Origin: Sodalis praecaptivus
GTDB lineage: Bacteria; Pseudomonadota; Gammaproteobacteria; Enterobacterales; Enterobacteriaceae
Assembly: GCF_000517425.1 (NCBI RefSeq)
Contig: NZ_CP006569.1
Location: 2,170,001-2,234,000 of the forward strand
Direction of reading: 5' to 3'
Length of the DNA stretch: 64,000 bases
The translations under genes and the position numbers were made by a program. Positions 18,010-27,090 of the stretch are shown piece after piece. Position 1 is the stretch's first letter; every line of letters starts with the position of its first letter. The notes beneath the pieces are model-generated. The model was not told where the DNA came from. It worked only from the letters and a program-made list of their open reading frames with translations, and made no database searches.

Positions 18010-19398
18010 ATGTCTGAAGGACTCGTCACGGCGGCTTATATCGTCGCCGCCATTTTATTTATTTGTAGCCTGGCGGGGCTATCCAAACACGAAACATCGC
18101 GGCAGGGTAACCTGTTTGGCATCACCGGGATGGCTATCGCGCTCATCGCGACGGTGTTGGGACCCCATGCCGGCAATGTCGGCTGGATCATTGTTGCCAT
18201 GGTCATCGGCGGCGCCATTGGGGTGTATTTGGCGCGCAAGGTCGAAATGACCGAAATGCCGGAACTGGTAGCGATTTTGCACAGCTTCGTCGGCTTGGCG
18301 GCGGTCTTGGTCGGCTTTAATAGTTATCTGGAGCACGACGCAATTACTAACGCGGTCATGGAGAATATCCATTTAACCGAGGTTTTCCTGGGGATCTTTA
18401 TCGGTGCGGTGACCTTCACCGGCTCGATCGTGGCGTTTGGCAAGCTGCACGGGAAAATCTCCTCCCGTCCGCTGATGTTGCCGCGGCGTCATCAAATGAA
18501 CCTCGCGGCGCTGGTGATTTCGTTTTTACTGCTGATACTTTTCGTGCGCAGCGACAATATCGGCCTGCAGGTGCTGGCGCTGTTGTTGATGACCCTCATC
18601 GCCCTGGCGTTCGGCTGGCACCTGGTCGCCTCCATTGGCGGCGCCGATATGCCGGTGGTGGTTTCCATGCTTAACTCCTATTCCGGCTGGGCAGCGGCGG
18701 CGGCGGGTTTTATGTTGAGCAACGATCTGCTGATCGTCACCGGCGCGCTGGTGGGATCGTCCGGTGCCATCCTCTCCTACATCATGTGTAAAGCGATGAA
18801 CCGCTCCTTTATCAGCGTCATCGCCGGCGGGTTTGGTAACGACAGCAGCGCCGGCGATCCCGAAGCCGAAATGGGGGAATATCGTGAAACCACGGCGGAG
18901 GAGGTGGCCGAATTGTTGAAAAATTCCAGCTCGGTGATCATCACTCCCGGCTACGGCATGGCGGTGGCGCAGGCGCAATATCCGGTACACGATATCACCG
19001 CCAAGCTGCGGCAGCGCGGCGTCAATGTGCGTTTTGGCATCCATCCGGTGGCGGGGCGCTTGCCGGGCCATATGAATGTACTGTTGGCGGAGGCGAAGGT
19101 GCCTTACGATATCGTGTTGGAGATGGATGAAATCAACGAGGATTTCAGCGCCACCGATACCGTGTTGGTCATCGGCGCCAACGATACCGTCAACCCGGCG
19201 GCGCAAGACGATCCGCGCAGTCCCATCGCGGGAATGCCGGTGTTAGAGGTGTGGAAAGCGCACAACGTCGTGGTCTTTAAGCGTTCGATGAATACCGGTT
19301 ACGCCGGAGTACAAAATCCGCTGTTTTTCAAAGACAATACGCAAATGCTGTTTGGCGATGCCAAGCAGAGCGTAGAAGCGATTTTGCGCGCGCTTTAA
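18010..19398 (+). CDS. pntB: NAD(P) transhydrogenase subunit beta
   Basis: The 462-residue partner of PntA, same length as E. coli PntB. Residues 1-270 are nine membrane helices forming most of the proton channel; the last 180 residues are the NADP(H)-binding domain dIII with the motif [13 protein letters not shown], then [18 protein letters not shown] and [21 protein letters not shown] lies before the ATG at normal spacing. The pair is coupled with pntA. Downstream a GC-rich hairpin probably ends the transcript. Confidence 0.97.
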   Translation: MSEGLVTAAYIVAAILFICSLAGLSKHETSRQGNLFGITGMAIALIATVLGPHAGNVGWIIVAMVIGGAIGVYLARKVEMTEMPELVAILHSFVGLAAVLVGFNSYLEHDAITNAVMENIHLTEVFLGIFIGAVTFTGSIVAFGKLHGKISSRPLMLPRRHQMNLAALVISFLLLILFVRSDNIGLQVLALLLMTLIALAFGWHLVASIGGADMPVVVSMLNSYSGWAAAAAGFMLSNDLLIVTGALVGSSGAILSYIMCKAMNRSFISVIAGGFGNDSSAGDPEAEMGEYRETTAEEVAELLKNSSSVIITPGYGMAVAQAQYPVHDITAKLRQRGVNVRFGIHPVAGRLPGHMNVLLAEAKVPYDIVLEMDEINEDFSATDTVLVIGANDTVNPAAQDDPRSPIAGMPVLEVWKAHNVVVFKRSMNTGYAGVQNPLFFKDNTQMLFGDAKQSVEAILRAL

Positions 19399-19410
19399 TC
19401 GTTAGCCCAG

Positions 19411-19446
19411 CCGGCCGGCCCCGTATTTGTTTCGGTGGCCGGCCGG
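19411..19446. terminator. GC-rich hairpin after pntB
   Basis: CCGGCCGGCC (19411-19420) and GGCCGGCCGG (19437-19446) are perfect complements around a 16-base T-rich loop, 12 bases after the pntB stop and before the convergent SDR gene. There is no T-run after either arm, so it may be a bidirectional transcript end or RNA-stabilising stem rather than a classic terminator. Confidence 0.5.
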
Positions 19447-19482
19447 TAGGTTGACGCGCTAGCCGGTTGTAATGGGTAACGC

Positions 19483-20265
19483 TTATCGGTAGCGTGCCGC
19501 CAGCTGCGGCGACTGGGCGCCAAAGGCCGCCAGGTTGGCTTTGCAGACATCTGCCAGTAGTGTGGCGTTCTCAACCCCCGGCGCACAGAGCACTTCCCCC
19601 AAATCAAGGGCGCGCAGGCTGGCGGTGACTACATCATCCGCACTCATTCGCGCTAATGCGCTCAAATCCATCCCCTGACGTTCATGAAATTCGGTGGCGA
19701 CGATGCCGGGACAAAGTGCCTGGACGCGCAGGCCGGCGGAGCCCAGCTCTTCGTGCAGCGCCAATGACATGGACACCAGATGGGCAAGGGCGGCGACATA
19801 GATGGCGCGCCCGGGCGCTTGCCCGAGCGGGGCCGTTGCGCCAAACGCCAGCATCCCCGCTACGTTGATAAGCGTGCCGCCGCGCCGCGCCACCATGCCC
19901 GGCGCGGCGGCATGCGCCAGCAGGGTGGGCGCGATACACTTCACCTGAAGTAATTCGCTCGCTTTCTCCGGCGGCAGCGTGGTGAAGGGCATATAATGGG
20001 CCACGCCGGCATTGTTGATAAGCAATGTCAGAGGCTCTCGGCGGCATAATTCGGCCACGGCGGCAATACCGGCCGCGCAAGCCAGATCGGCTACGACCGG
20101 GCGGATGTTGACGGCGGGAAATTCGGCGGCCAGCGCGTCCAAACGTTGTTGGCGGCGTCCCACGGCAATCAGGGGGTACCCCCGGGCGGCCAGCCGGCGG
20201 GCAAACGAAAGGCCGATGCCCGAAGAGGCGCCGGTGACCAGCGCTAAAGGTGTCAGGCTTTGCAT
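19483..20265 (-). CDS. SDR-family protein with degenerate active site
   Basis: A 260-residue short-chain dehydrogenase/reductase fold protein. The NAD(P)-binding glycine motif TGASSGIG (residues 11-18) and NNAG (84-87) are intact. Three of the four catalytic positions are not: the Asn position reads Lys109 (LQVKCIAP), the Ser position lies in NVAGML with no Ser, and the YxxxK motif reads YVAAL (Tyr156, Leu160). It therefore probably binds cofactor without normal reductase chemistry, or has drifted. AGGAGA lies before the ATG at 20265. It is divergent from a LysR gene that likely controls it. Confidence 0.85.
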   Translation of the reverse strand: MQSLTPLALVTGASSGIGLSFARRLAARGYPLIAVGRRQQRLDALAAEFPAVNIRPVVADLACAAGIAAVAELCRREPLTLLINNAGVAHYMPFTTLPPEKASELLQVKCIAPTLLAHAAAPGMVARRGGTLINVAGMLAFGATAPLGQAPGRAIYVAALAHLVSMSLALHEELGSAGLRVQALCPGIVATEFHERQGMDLSALARMSADDVVTASLRALDLGEVLCAPGVENATLLADVCKANLAAFGAQSPQLAARYR

Positions 20266-20421
20266 GTTTTCTCTCCTGTTTATAGGGAACCGTCGCGGAA
20301 TGCGTCGCCTCGTCGGCGGCGGGCCGGCCAACGGCAGCGGTCGGCCGTTTGGCATTTCCCCGTCACTGCCCGGCATTGTAGCGTGGCACCCAAGAGGACG
20401 GTATCCTACCGCCGGTGTACA

Positions 20422-20445
20422 GAGTGTTCGTTTTTACGTACACTC
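20422..20445. promoter_or_regulatory. Dyad between SDR and LysR genes, candidate LysR operator
   Basis: GAGTGT (20422-20427) and ACACTC (20440-20445) form an inverted repeat with a 12-base spacer; a second overlapping pair GTGTAC/GTACAC spans 20415-20443. The site sits midway in the 303-base divergent gap, as expected of a LysR-type recognition site shared by regulator and target. Confidence 0.45.
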
Positions 20446-20568
20446 AGCGCGGAGGGCAAGCGCGGAAAGAACGGTATTAAGCGCTTGGACATTTAGCGCT
20501 GTGCGTCGCACGCAACTGAGAGGCGCCACCTACTTTCAATGGCCGGCAACGGCGCCAGGGGAGCGAAA

Positions 20569-21507
20569 GTGACAAAAAGGGCAACGGACAGGCTGAGCGA
20601 TTTGAAAGCGTTTGCCGCCGTAGCGCAGGCCGGCGGATTTCGTCAGGCGGCGCGCGCGTTGCACGTCAGTCCCTCCGGCCTCAGCGATGCGGTGCGGCGG
20701 CTCGAAAGCCACTTGGGCGTACGCCTGTTGCACCGCACGACGCGCAGCATATTGCCGACGGAAAAAGGGAAACAGCTGCTGGAGCGCATTGGCCCCGCTT
20801 TCGCTGAACTCGCGCAGGCGCTGGAAACCGCCACCTCATCGAGCAATCGGCCCGCGGGTACGCTGCGTCTTACCGTACCGGTAAATGTCTCGCGCTTGGT
20901 GCTGCCGCAACTGCTTGCGCCTTTTCTCAAACGCTATCCTGACATCAAGGTTGAGGTGATGGCGGAAAGCGGCATTGTCGATTTCCTGTCCGCGGGGTGC
21001 GATGCGGGGATCCGTTATGACGATTGGCTTGAGCAGGACATGATTGCCGTCCCCGTGGGACCGCGCGAACAACGTTTCGCCACGGCGGCGGCGCCGGCCT
21101 ACCTTGACCGGCACGGCCGCCCCCGTCATCCCCAGGATTTGATGAAAATGGATTGTTTGCGCAGCCGGTTCGGCGGGGGAAATCTGGAAATATGGCACTA
21201 TCAACGGGGAGATGACGTTTATCAACTCGCGCCGTCAGGCCCTCTGATCTACAGTGCCGGCACCGCAACCGATCTCGGCGTCGCCTCGGCGGTCGCCGGG
21301 CTAGGGGTCATCTATCTCTTTGAAAACTGGCTACGCCCCGCGATTGACAGCGGCGAACTTGAACCGGTGCTGCAACCCTGGTGGCAGACCTTTTCCGGGC
21401 CGTATCTTTATTATTCCGGCCGCAGGCTGGTCCCGCCGCCGCTGCGCGCGTTTATTGATTTTATTCAATCTACAAAGGATGCCGTTGCGTCATTTCCTGA
21501 CCGGTAA
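20569..21507 (+). CDS. LysR-family transcriptional regulator
   Basis: A 312-residue LysR regulator of the subgroup that controls adjacent oxidoreductase genes. The N-terminal winged helix covers residues 1-60 (LKAFAAVAQAGGFRQAARAL, SPSGLSDAVRRLESHLGVRL, HRTTRSILPTEKG). The effector domain follows with RPAGTLRLTVPVNVSRLVLP and DAGIRYDDWLEQDMIAVPV. GTG at 20569 was taken as start for its GGGGAG leader; ATG at 20539 is possible. Divergent from the SDR gene. Effector unknown. The 3' end is followed by a tandem 31-bp duplication. Confidence 0.9.
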   Translation: MTKRATDRLSDLKAFAAVAQAGGFRQAARALHVSPSGLSDAVRRLESHLGVRLLHRTTRSILPTEKGKQLLERIGPAFAELAQALETATSSSNRPAGTLRLTVPVNVSRLVLPQLLAPFLKRYPDIKVEVMAESGIVDFLSAGCDAGIRYDDWLEQDMIAVPVGPREQRFATAAAPAYLDRHGRPRHPQDLMKMDCLRSRFGGGNLEIWHYQRGDDVYQLAPSGPLIYSAGTATDLGVASAVAGLGVIYLFENWLRPAIDSGELEPVLQPWWQTFSGPYLYYSGRRLVPPPLRAFIDFIQSTKDAVASFPDR

Positions 21508-21518
21508 ATAACGTCGTC

Positions 21519-21581
21519 CTTAAAGGCAGGGGTGGCAGCCGCAAATCGGCCTTAAGGCAGAGGTGGCAGCCGCAAATCGGC
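21519..21581. repeat. 31/32-bp tandem duplication after the LysR gene
   Basis: Two adjacent copies, 21519-21550 and 21551-21581, differ by one base change and one indel; both contain GGTGGCAGCCGCAAATCGG. The remainder of the gap up to 21886 is AT-rich and presumably holds the promoter of the small membrane protein gene; no other element was recognised. Confidence 0.75.
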
Positions 21582-21886
21582 CGTTTAGCGGGGCGCTCAT
21601 TTATGGGCCGCCAACGCTTGCGGCCTCGCTTCCCTCCTGCCTACGCCTGTGCGCAGCGCAATCGCCCGCCGTTGACCGAGCAGGGGCCGGCATCATAACC
21701 GGCGATAAAAGTATAATTTCCTGCAAACGGCCGGCAAAATAAAATTTACTCCTCCCTTATCGGAAATAAGCACTACAGTTTATTAGCGTATTTTCGGGTT
21801 CTCTATGCCGCCGGGTTTTCATCCGGCCGGTAACAAGCGGGACTCATGAGGCAATAATGCCCAATATTTCAATAAGGGGAGTGATC

Positions 21887-22099
21887 ATGAAAGCATTAAC
21901 CACCATTGCGTTAATTTTGCTCATTGTCGGTGGCGTGAATTGGCTATTGGTTGGGCTATTTCGCTTTGATCTGGTGGCAACCGTTTTTGGCGGGCAGGAA
22001 GCAATGGTTGCGCGCATTGTCTATGTGATTGTTGGCCTATGCGCATTGTACTGTTTGTCGCTATTGCCCAAAATAGCAGTATGGCACCGGAGCGTATAA
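21887..22099 (+). CDS. DUF378 small membrane protein
   Basis: A 70-residue protein with two predicted membrane helices (residues 3-27 and 42-62). It shows the DUF378 pattern: NWLLVGLFRFDLVATVFGG after the first helix and RIVYVIVGLCALY in the second. Function unknown in all bacteria that carry it. ATG at 21887 follows AGGGGAG at ideal spacing; an upstream ATG at 21857 lacks this. It stands alone, convergent with uspE, with a strong hairpin between. Confidence 0.85.
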   Translation: MKALTTIALILLIVGGVNWLLVGLFRFDLVATVFGGQEAMVARIVYVIVGLCALYCLSLLPKIAVWHRSV

Positions 22100-22156
22100 G
22101 ACATCAGAGAATACGCCCGAGGGCAGGCTGGCAGGGGAATGACTGCGGCATCGCCA

Positions 22157-22182
22157 CACAAGGCACCTTCCGGTGCCTTGTG
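22157..22182. terminator. Bidirectional hairpin between DUF378 gene and uspE
   Basis: CACAAGGCACC (22157-22167) and GGTGCCTTGTG (22172-22182) pair perfectly over 11 bases with a TTCC loop, between two convergent genes. No U-tract follows in either direction. Position argues for a shared transcript end. Confidence 0.65.
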
Positions 22183-22199
22183 ATTAATCCAGTCGCTGA

Positions 22200-23153
22200 T
22201 TACTCGTATTGATCACCCAGCTCCAGCGTTACCGGCGAAACAAAGTCATCCGGCTTAATCGCCAGCAAATCACATTTTAGATGGTCGATCACCAGTTCGG
22301 TGGTATTGCCGATAAACGCGGCGGAAAAACCGGTACGGCCGATGCTGCCAATCACCACTACGCCGGCGTCCAGATGTTCAGCCAAATCGGGAATAACCTC
22401 TTCCGGCATCCCTTTTTCGACGTGGGTATATTTCTGATCGAGACCGAATTTTTGCCGTAGGGTTTTCATGGCGAGAAGATGCTGTCCGCGGATCGCGTCG
22501 TTATATACGCTGGGATCGAAATCGGGTAATTCAATGGCAATGTTGATAGGCGTGACCGGATAGGCGCCCACCAGATGAACCTCGGTCTGGTTCACCTGCT
22601 TGGCCAAGGCCAACGAGGCCTCCACCAGCTTGATATTGAGGGGATCGTGATACGGCTCTTCACCGGAAAGATTGACCGCTACCAGGGCTTTTCCGCCCTC
22701 GGGCCAGGGCTGATCTTTCACCATCCATACCGGACAGGGGCATTTGCGTAATAGATGCCAGTCCGTCGGGGTAAATATCACGGATTCAAAACGGTCGTGC
22801 TGATGGGCCATTTTCAACAGCAAATCGTGGTCAAATGCCAGGACTTCCTGAATAATCGCCTCAAATGGGCGGTTATGCCAAACCACCTTGATTTCAATTT
22901 GCACGCCGCTGTCAAGATAATGACGACACTGTTCGGTAATCCAGGCGGTACGCTGTTCAATTACCCCCCTGCGCATGGCGGTCCGCTCATCGGGGGACAG
23001 CAGGGTGGTCATTTCATAGGAGAAATCATAAATCGGCAGGAAGGCTTTAATATGGCCGCCCAGCCGTTGAACCAGATAGACCGCTCTGCGCAGCGCAGGC
23101 TGATCGTCCTGATCGGGGTCGATTGCTACCAGCAGGTTTTGATACTTTGCCAT
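22200..23153 (-). CDS. uspE: Universal stress protein E
   Basis: A 317-residue cytoplasmic tandem Usp protein (E. coli UspE 316) involved in stress survival, motility and aggregation. Two Usp folds: residues 1-150 ([25 protein letters not shown]) and 151-317 with [33 protein letters not shown] split at the second ATP-loop-like GNT(T)E segment. AAGGAGAC precedes the ATG. It lies downstream of fnr on the same strand with a 126-base gap, the E. coli arrangement. Confidence 0.95.
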   Translation of the reverse strand: MAKYQNLLVAIDPDQDDQPALRRAVYLVQRLGGHIKAFLPIYDFSYEMTTLLSPDERTAMRRGVIEQRTAWITEQCRHYLDSGVQIEIKVVWHNRPFEAIIQEVLAFDHDLLLKMAHQHDRFESVIFTPTDWHLLRKCPCPVWMVKDQPWPEGGKALVAVNLSGEEPYHDPLNIKLVEASLALAKQVNQTEVHLVGAYPVTPINIAIELPDFDPSVYNDAIRGQHLLAMKTLRQKFGLDQKYTHVEKGMPEEVIPDLAEHLDAGVVVIGSIGRTGFSAAFIGNTTELVIDHLKCDLLAIKPDDFVSPVTLELGDQYE

Positions 23154-23279
23154 AACGTCTCCTTACTTCTGCGGTTCAACTGAACGTTTGAGATAAGAGT
23201 AACTCATCAAGGCAAACACTGACAGGTATGGAATGAAGCCGGATCAATAAAATAACAAAATTACTTCTCCGGCCATTGT

Positions 23280-24056
23280 TCAGGCGATTTTCTGCGGCGT
23301 GCTGGCCATTTTCTGCGGCGTGCCGGCCAGATCGGACAGCAGGGCGTGGTTTTCAATAGTAATATATTTGCCTTTCACCGCCAGCATCCCGCTTTTTTGA
23401 AAGCGTCCGAGCAAGCGGCTGATAGTTTCCACCGTGAGGCCAAGATAATTGCCGATATCGCCGCGGGTCATGGTCAGGCGGAATTCGCGGGGCGAGAAAC
23501 CGCGCTGGGCAAAGCGGCGTGAAAGATTATAGACAAACGCGGCCAATCGTTCCTCGGCATTTTTCTTCGACAGCAGCAAAATCATATCCTGATCGCCTTT
23601 GATTTCACCGCTCATTAACCGCATCATCTGCTGCCGCAGGTTAGGCATTTTACCGGAGAGATCATCAAGGGTTTCAAAGGGTATTTCACACACCATCGAC
23701 GTCTCCAGCGCCTGGGCAAAACTCGGATGCTGGCCGCCGCCAATGGCATCGAAGCCCACCAGATCGCCGGCCAAATGAAAACCGGTGATCTGTTCGTCGC
23801 CCTGTTCGGTAATGGTGTAACTCTTGATCGTGCCGGAACGGATGGCGTAGAGGGATTTTAACTCATCGCCCGCCTTGAACAGCGTTTGTCCTTTCTGGAT
23901 CGGTTTTTTACGCTCAATGATATTGTCGAGCTGATCCAGCTCGTGCTCATTTAGCGTAAAGGGAATGCAGAGCTGGCTGATACTGCAATCCTGACAATGG
24001 ATGGCGCAGCCGCCGGACTGAATTCGTCTGATGATACGCTTTTCAGGGATAATCAT
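23280..24056 (-). CDS. fnr: Anaerobic global regulator FNR
   Basis: A 258-residue CRP-family regulator holding an oxygen-labile [4Fe-4S] cluster that allows dimerisation and DNA binding without oxygen. Ligand cysteines are present: Cys21, Cys24, Cys30 in [12 protein letters not shown] and the fourth in TSMVCEIP. The recognition helix [12 protein letters not shown] is identical to E. coli. The protein is near-identical to E. coli FNR up to residue 240, then diverges and ends in [13 protein letters not shown], eight residues longer, from a 21-bp tandem duplication. An extra Ile follows Met1. An FNR box lies upstream. ogt, the usual neighbour, is absent. Confidence 0.97.
   Translation of the reverse strand: MIIPEKRIIRRIQSGGCAIHCQDCSISQLCIPFTLNEHELDQLDNIIERKKPIQKGQTLFKAGDELKSLYAIRSGTIKSYTITEQGDEQITGFHLAGDLVGFDAIGGGQHPSFAQALETSMVCEIPFETLDDLSGKMPNLRQQMMRLMSGEIKGDQDMILLLSKKNAEERLAAFVYNLSRRFAQRGFSPREFRLTMTRGDIGNYLGLTVETISRLLGRFQKSGMLAVKGKYITIENHALLSDLAGTPQKMASTPQKIA
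23284..23325. repeat. 21-bp tandem duplication in the fnr 3' end
   Basis: Copies at 23284-23304 and 23305-23325 differ at two bases and share ATTTTCTGCGGCGTGC. Because 21 is a multiple of three it adds seven residues, giving the doubled TPQK(M/I)A tail of FNR without breaking frame. Confidence 0.85.
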
Positions 24057-24076
24057 AGGTCGCCGCCCTTGCAATA

Positions 24077-24090
24077 TTGATTTGCGTCAA
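24077..24090. promoter_or_regulatory. FNR box in the fnr promoter
   Basis: TTGATTTGCGTCAA matches the FNR site TTGAT-N4-ATCAA at nine of ten defined positions. It lies 21 bases upstream of the fnr start codon, fitting the known negative autoregulation of fnr in E. coli. Confidence 0.8.
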
Positions 24091-24269
24091 TTTTAACATT
24101 AATTGCCGCCGTTATAAAAGCACCACGGAAGGCTGCTGCACTTTTCGCCAAAAAACGGCGGGGAGGGGGGTGAAAAGGCCGTGAAATATCCCAACGCGGG
24201 GACTATAGTTGAACTGTGTTGACCCCCGGACGATGCGCGCGCAGCCCGGGCCCGCGTGAGCGAAAAACA

Positions 24270-24836
24270 ATGACCTATGACGATAAAGAGTTGTTTAACC
24301 AGGCCATGGAAGATGTCAGACCGTTAAAACAGCGCGCCAGCGTGGTGTATTTAGCGGCCAAATCCGCCCCGTCTCAGCGGCCGGCGCCGGCGCGCCCGTC
24401 GCAGGAAAACTTTCTTATCACCGAGCTTTTCGCGCCGCAGCCCTGCGATACGCCGCTCTATTTTAAGCAAGACGGCATTCAGCAGGGGCTTATCGATAAA
24501 CTCGGCCACGGCAAATACCTCATCGAGGCCAGGCTGAATATCACCCGCATGCCGGTCATGCGCGCCCGCGCGCTGCTGTTTGAGTTCATGGAACGTGTAA
24601 CGCAGGAAGAGTGCCGCACGCTGCTGATTATTCATGGCCGCGGGCCTAGCGACGACAGCCATGCCAACAGGGTGCGCAGCTTTGTGGCCCGTTGGCTGAT
24701 GCAGTTTGTCCAGGTTCAGGCGTACTGTTGTGCACAACCGGCGCACGGCGGCGCGGGCGCCTGCTATGTGGCATTGCGCAAATCGGCGCGAGCGCGCGGC
24801 GAAAATCGTGAGCGCCACGCCCGACGTTTACGCTAA
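24270..24836 (+). CDS. smrA: Smr-domain DNA endonuclease SmrA
   Basis: A 188-residue protein (E. coli SmrA/YdaL 187). Residues 1-85 are the family-specific N-terminal part (DDKELFNQAMEDVRPLK, then FKQDGIQQGLIDKLGHGKY). Residues 90-180 are the Smr domain with the signature LLIIHGRGPSDDSHANRVRS and the GAGACYVALRK end. Smr domains have nicking endonuclease activity; the physiological role of SmrA is unclear. ATG at 24270 matches the family start, although the leader AAAAACA is a poor ribosome site. Divergent from fnr. Confidence 0.93.
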   Translation: MTYDDKELFNQAMEDVRPLKQRASVVYLAAKSAPSQRPAPARPSQENFLITELFAPQPCDTPLYFKQDGIQQGLIDKLGHGKYLIEARLNITRMPVMRARALLFEFMERVTQEECRTLLIIHGRGPSDDSHANRVRSFVARWLMQFVQVQAYCCAQPAHGGAGACYVALRKSARARGENRERHARRLR

Positions 24837-25017
24837 GGGCTTCCCCGGTTTCGGCGATGATGGGTATCCTCATTACCGCACCGATTAGCGGTCCGTCGTC
24901 CCTCTGCGCGATTGACGGCCCAACCGTCGCGCAATGCCTTCGCAATGGGCGTTGCAACTGCCGCTCGATTGCCGTTCCTTTCATCGCCCCGCTGGGCGGC
25001 CCGCTCCGGTTCATGAA

Positions 25018-25983
25018 TTAGGCGTCCGCCGGCTCCCTGACGCAGGGCAGACAGCTCAATACAAAGCGCAGCGCGACATAGCCCACCACCAGCGTGGCGA
25101 TGGTCACCTCAATATCCGCCAGGTAGGTTATTTGACGGACATAATTTTCCGCCATCGGATAGGCCGCTAAGGAATGGGCCAGCTTGTACAGCGCGGTCGC
25201 GCCAATCGCCAATGGAAAAGTGAACGCCGCGAAACCGGGCGTGAACGGCAGGCGCAGCAGGCGCGGCAGCGCCAGGTAAATCAGCAGGGTCATCGACAGC
25301 GCAATACCCAGCAAAATCGCGCACAGCAAGAGCGACGGCTGGGCGGTTACCGATAAATATCCGGCGAGCGATAGGCTAGCGGGGGCCGCCATAATGGCAA
25401 TGGTCGGTTTAGCGCTGTTGGCAATTTCCGGGCGGAAGATAAAGCGATAGAGCATCAGCGGCAGCATGACGGCGTAACTGACCATACCCCCCAACAGCAG
25501 AATATGCGCCAGCGGGGCCAGCGCGCCGCCGGGAAAGGCCACATCGGCGACAATGATCCCCACCGGCGGCACAAACCAGGCGGGCACCATATGCGCCAGG
25601 CGGAAATGGCGGCTGCGGTGCCAGATAAAGATTCCCAAAAAGCATAAATGTATCGCAACCGCCAGCAACCACAGCCCTTGGCCGCCTAGTGGCCAGATAG
25701 GCGCCAGCGCCTTGGCGACCAGCATCCAGCCCATGGCGTAGGTGGGCACGACACTGCCGATAACCGCATGTTGCAGATCCTGCGCCAGACGAATGGGGTG
25801 ACAGCAAAATTTTGCCGTCAGCGCCAGCAGCAGGATAGTCGCTATCAGCGCGCCGCCATGTTGCCCTGCGCCATGGAGCGGCAAGGTATATTCCAGACAG
25901 GCGCCGAGACTGGCAATACCCAGCGCCAGACCGGCGGTGGGCGTCGGCAGCCGCAGTAGCGACGTTGTTAACTGTTTCGACAT
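25018..25983 (-). CDS. TDT-family (TehA/SLAC1-like) membrane transporter
   Basis: A 321-residue protein with about ten membrane helices, of the tellurite-resistance/dicarboxylate transporter superfamily, which also includes SLAC1 anion channels and sulfite exporters. Seen: repeated paired hydrophobic helices, PTPTAGLALGIASLGACLEY at the start, AWFVPPVGIIVADVAFPGG in the middle and GFAAFTFPLAIGATALYKLA with the helix-breaking Pro residues of the pore. Substrate not deducible. GGAG lies eight bases before the ATG. Divergent from a LysR gene of YeiE/CbbR-like character. Confidence 0.85.
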   Translation of the reverse strand: MSKQLTTSLLRLPTPTAGLALGIASLGACLEYTLPLHGAGQHGGALIATILLLALTAKFCCHPIRLAQDLQHAVIGSVVPTYAMGWMLVAKALAPIWPLGGQGLWLLAVAIHLCFLGIFIWHRSRHFRLAHMVPAWFVPPVGIIVADVAFPGGALAPLAHILLLGGMVSYAVMLPLMLYRFIFRPEIANSAKPTIAIMAAPASLSLAGYLSVTAQPSLLLCAILLGIALSMTLLIYLALPRLLRLPFTPGFAAFTFPLAIGATALYKLAHSLAAYPMAENYVRQITYLADIEVTIATLVVGYVALRFVLSCLPCVREPADA

Positions 25984-26072
25984 GCATGTTCTCCAGCACA
26001 AAATGCTCATTCATTCGGTGCGAGTATAGAGATTATTCGTCGTTCAGGATATTCTGTTTTTTTTAACCTAGC

Positions 26073-26084
26073 GTTTTATAAAAC
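26073..26084. promoter_or_regulatory. 12-bp palindrome overlapping the LysR gene leader
   Basis: GTTTTATAAAAC is a perfect palindrome six bases before the LysR start codon in the 107-base divergent gap. Bound regulator there would block the LysR ribosome site, which is otherwise not recognisable. Candidate autoregulatory site. Confidence 0.35.
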
Positions 26085-26090
26085 TAAACG

Positions 26091-26975
26091 ATGAAGTTGA
26101 CTCTCAAACAATTGTTGGTGTTTAAAATCGTCGCGCAGTGCGGCAACCTTTCCCAGGCCGCCGGGCAGCTGTTCATGACCAAGGGCGCGGTGTCCCAGAC
26201 GTTGGGCGAAGTCGAGAACCGCCTGGACATTAAGTTGTTCGACCGTCATCACGGGCGCCTTTTCATTAACCACGAAGGCCGCCGTCTGCTGCCGCTGGCG
26301 GATGAACTATTGACGCGGGTGGACGATATCGACGAACTTTTCAGCACCGGCGATCCGTCGTTACGTTTGGGGGGCAGCAAAACTATCGGCGGGTATTTGC
26401 TGCCGTCCTTGCTCAGCGATTTCCGGCATCGCTACGGTTGGTTACCGGAAGTGGTCATCGACAACAGCGAGGGTCTGCGCAAAAGATTGCTGAATTTTGA
26501 GCTTGATTTGGCGCTTATCGAGGGCGAAGTCAACGATGAGGATTTGCAGGTCACGGCGTGGCGCCAGGACGAAATGGTCATCATTTGTCCCGCCGGCGAT
26601 CCCCTCGCACAGGGCGAAAACGTGCCGCTGTCGGCGCTTGAAGATCGTCAGTGGATCCTGCGTGAGACCGGTTCCGGCAGCCGCAACGACTTTGAGCACC
26701 AATTGGCGCCATTATTGACCAAGCCCAAGATTGTATTAGCGCTGGAGGATTTTGACGCGATCCTGTTTTGCGTTCAGCAACGTCTCGGGCTGACCTTTGC
26801 CTCACGATTGCTGATCGATCAGCCGTGCTTCGCCGGGCACTTCAGCCAGATCCCCACGCAACAGCGTTTTTTCCGCACTCTCAGCCTGTGCCACCATCGG
26901 CAGAAATACCTGTCGGATAGTGTGGGGGTCTGGATACGTTTTCTCCATGCGCAACGGGGAGACAGCACGATTTAG
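26091..26975 (+). CDS. LysR-family regulator of the TDT transporter
   Basis: A 294-residue LysR protein. Winged helix at residues 1-60 ([57 protein letters not shown]). The effector domain with [18 protein letters not shown] and the LALIEGE and GSGSRNDFE segments resembles the CysB/CbbR/YeiE branch, which often controls anion or sulfur-related transport. It is divergent from the TDT transporter gene, so that is the likely target. The tam gene begins 115 bases after its stop. Confidence 0.9.
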   Translation: MKLTLKQLLVFKIVAQCGNLSQAAGQLFMTKGAVSQTLGEVENRLDIKLFDRHHGRLFINHEGRRLLPLADELLTRVDDIDELFSTGDPSLRLGGSKTIGGYLLPSLLSDFRHRYGWLPEVVIDNSEGLRKRLLNFELDLALIEGEVNDEDLQVTAWRQDEMVIICPAGDPLAQGENVPLSALEDRQWILRETGSGSRNDFEHQLAPLLTKPKIVLALEDFDAILFCVQQRLGLTFASRLLIDQPCFAGHFSQIPTQQRFFRTLSLCHHRQKYLSDSVGVWIRFLHAQRGDSTI

Positions 26976-27090
26976 CTTTCGGAACGCGAGACGTGGGCAC
27001 CAGGAAAATGCTAGGTTTTATCCTTTCCCTAAGGCCATTCCGCGGCCGGGGCGAGGATGTCGCGGCCGCGGTTTCTCTGGAGACAAGGTC

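Noticed and set aside
18526-19206. 226-codon minus-strand frame inside pntB
   Set aside because: Shadow of a well-identified gene; composition is His/Arg-rich and without family resemblance.
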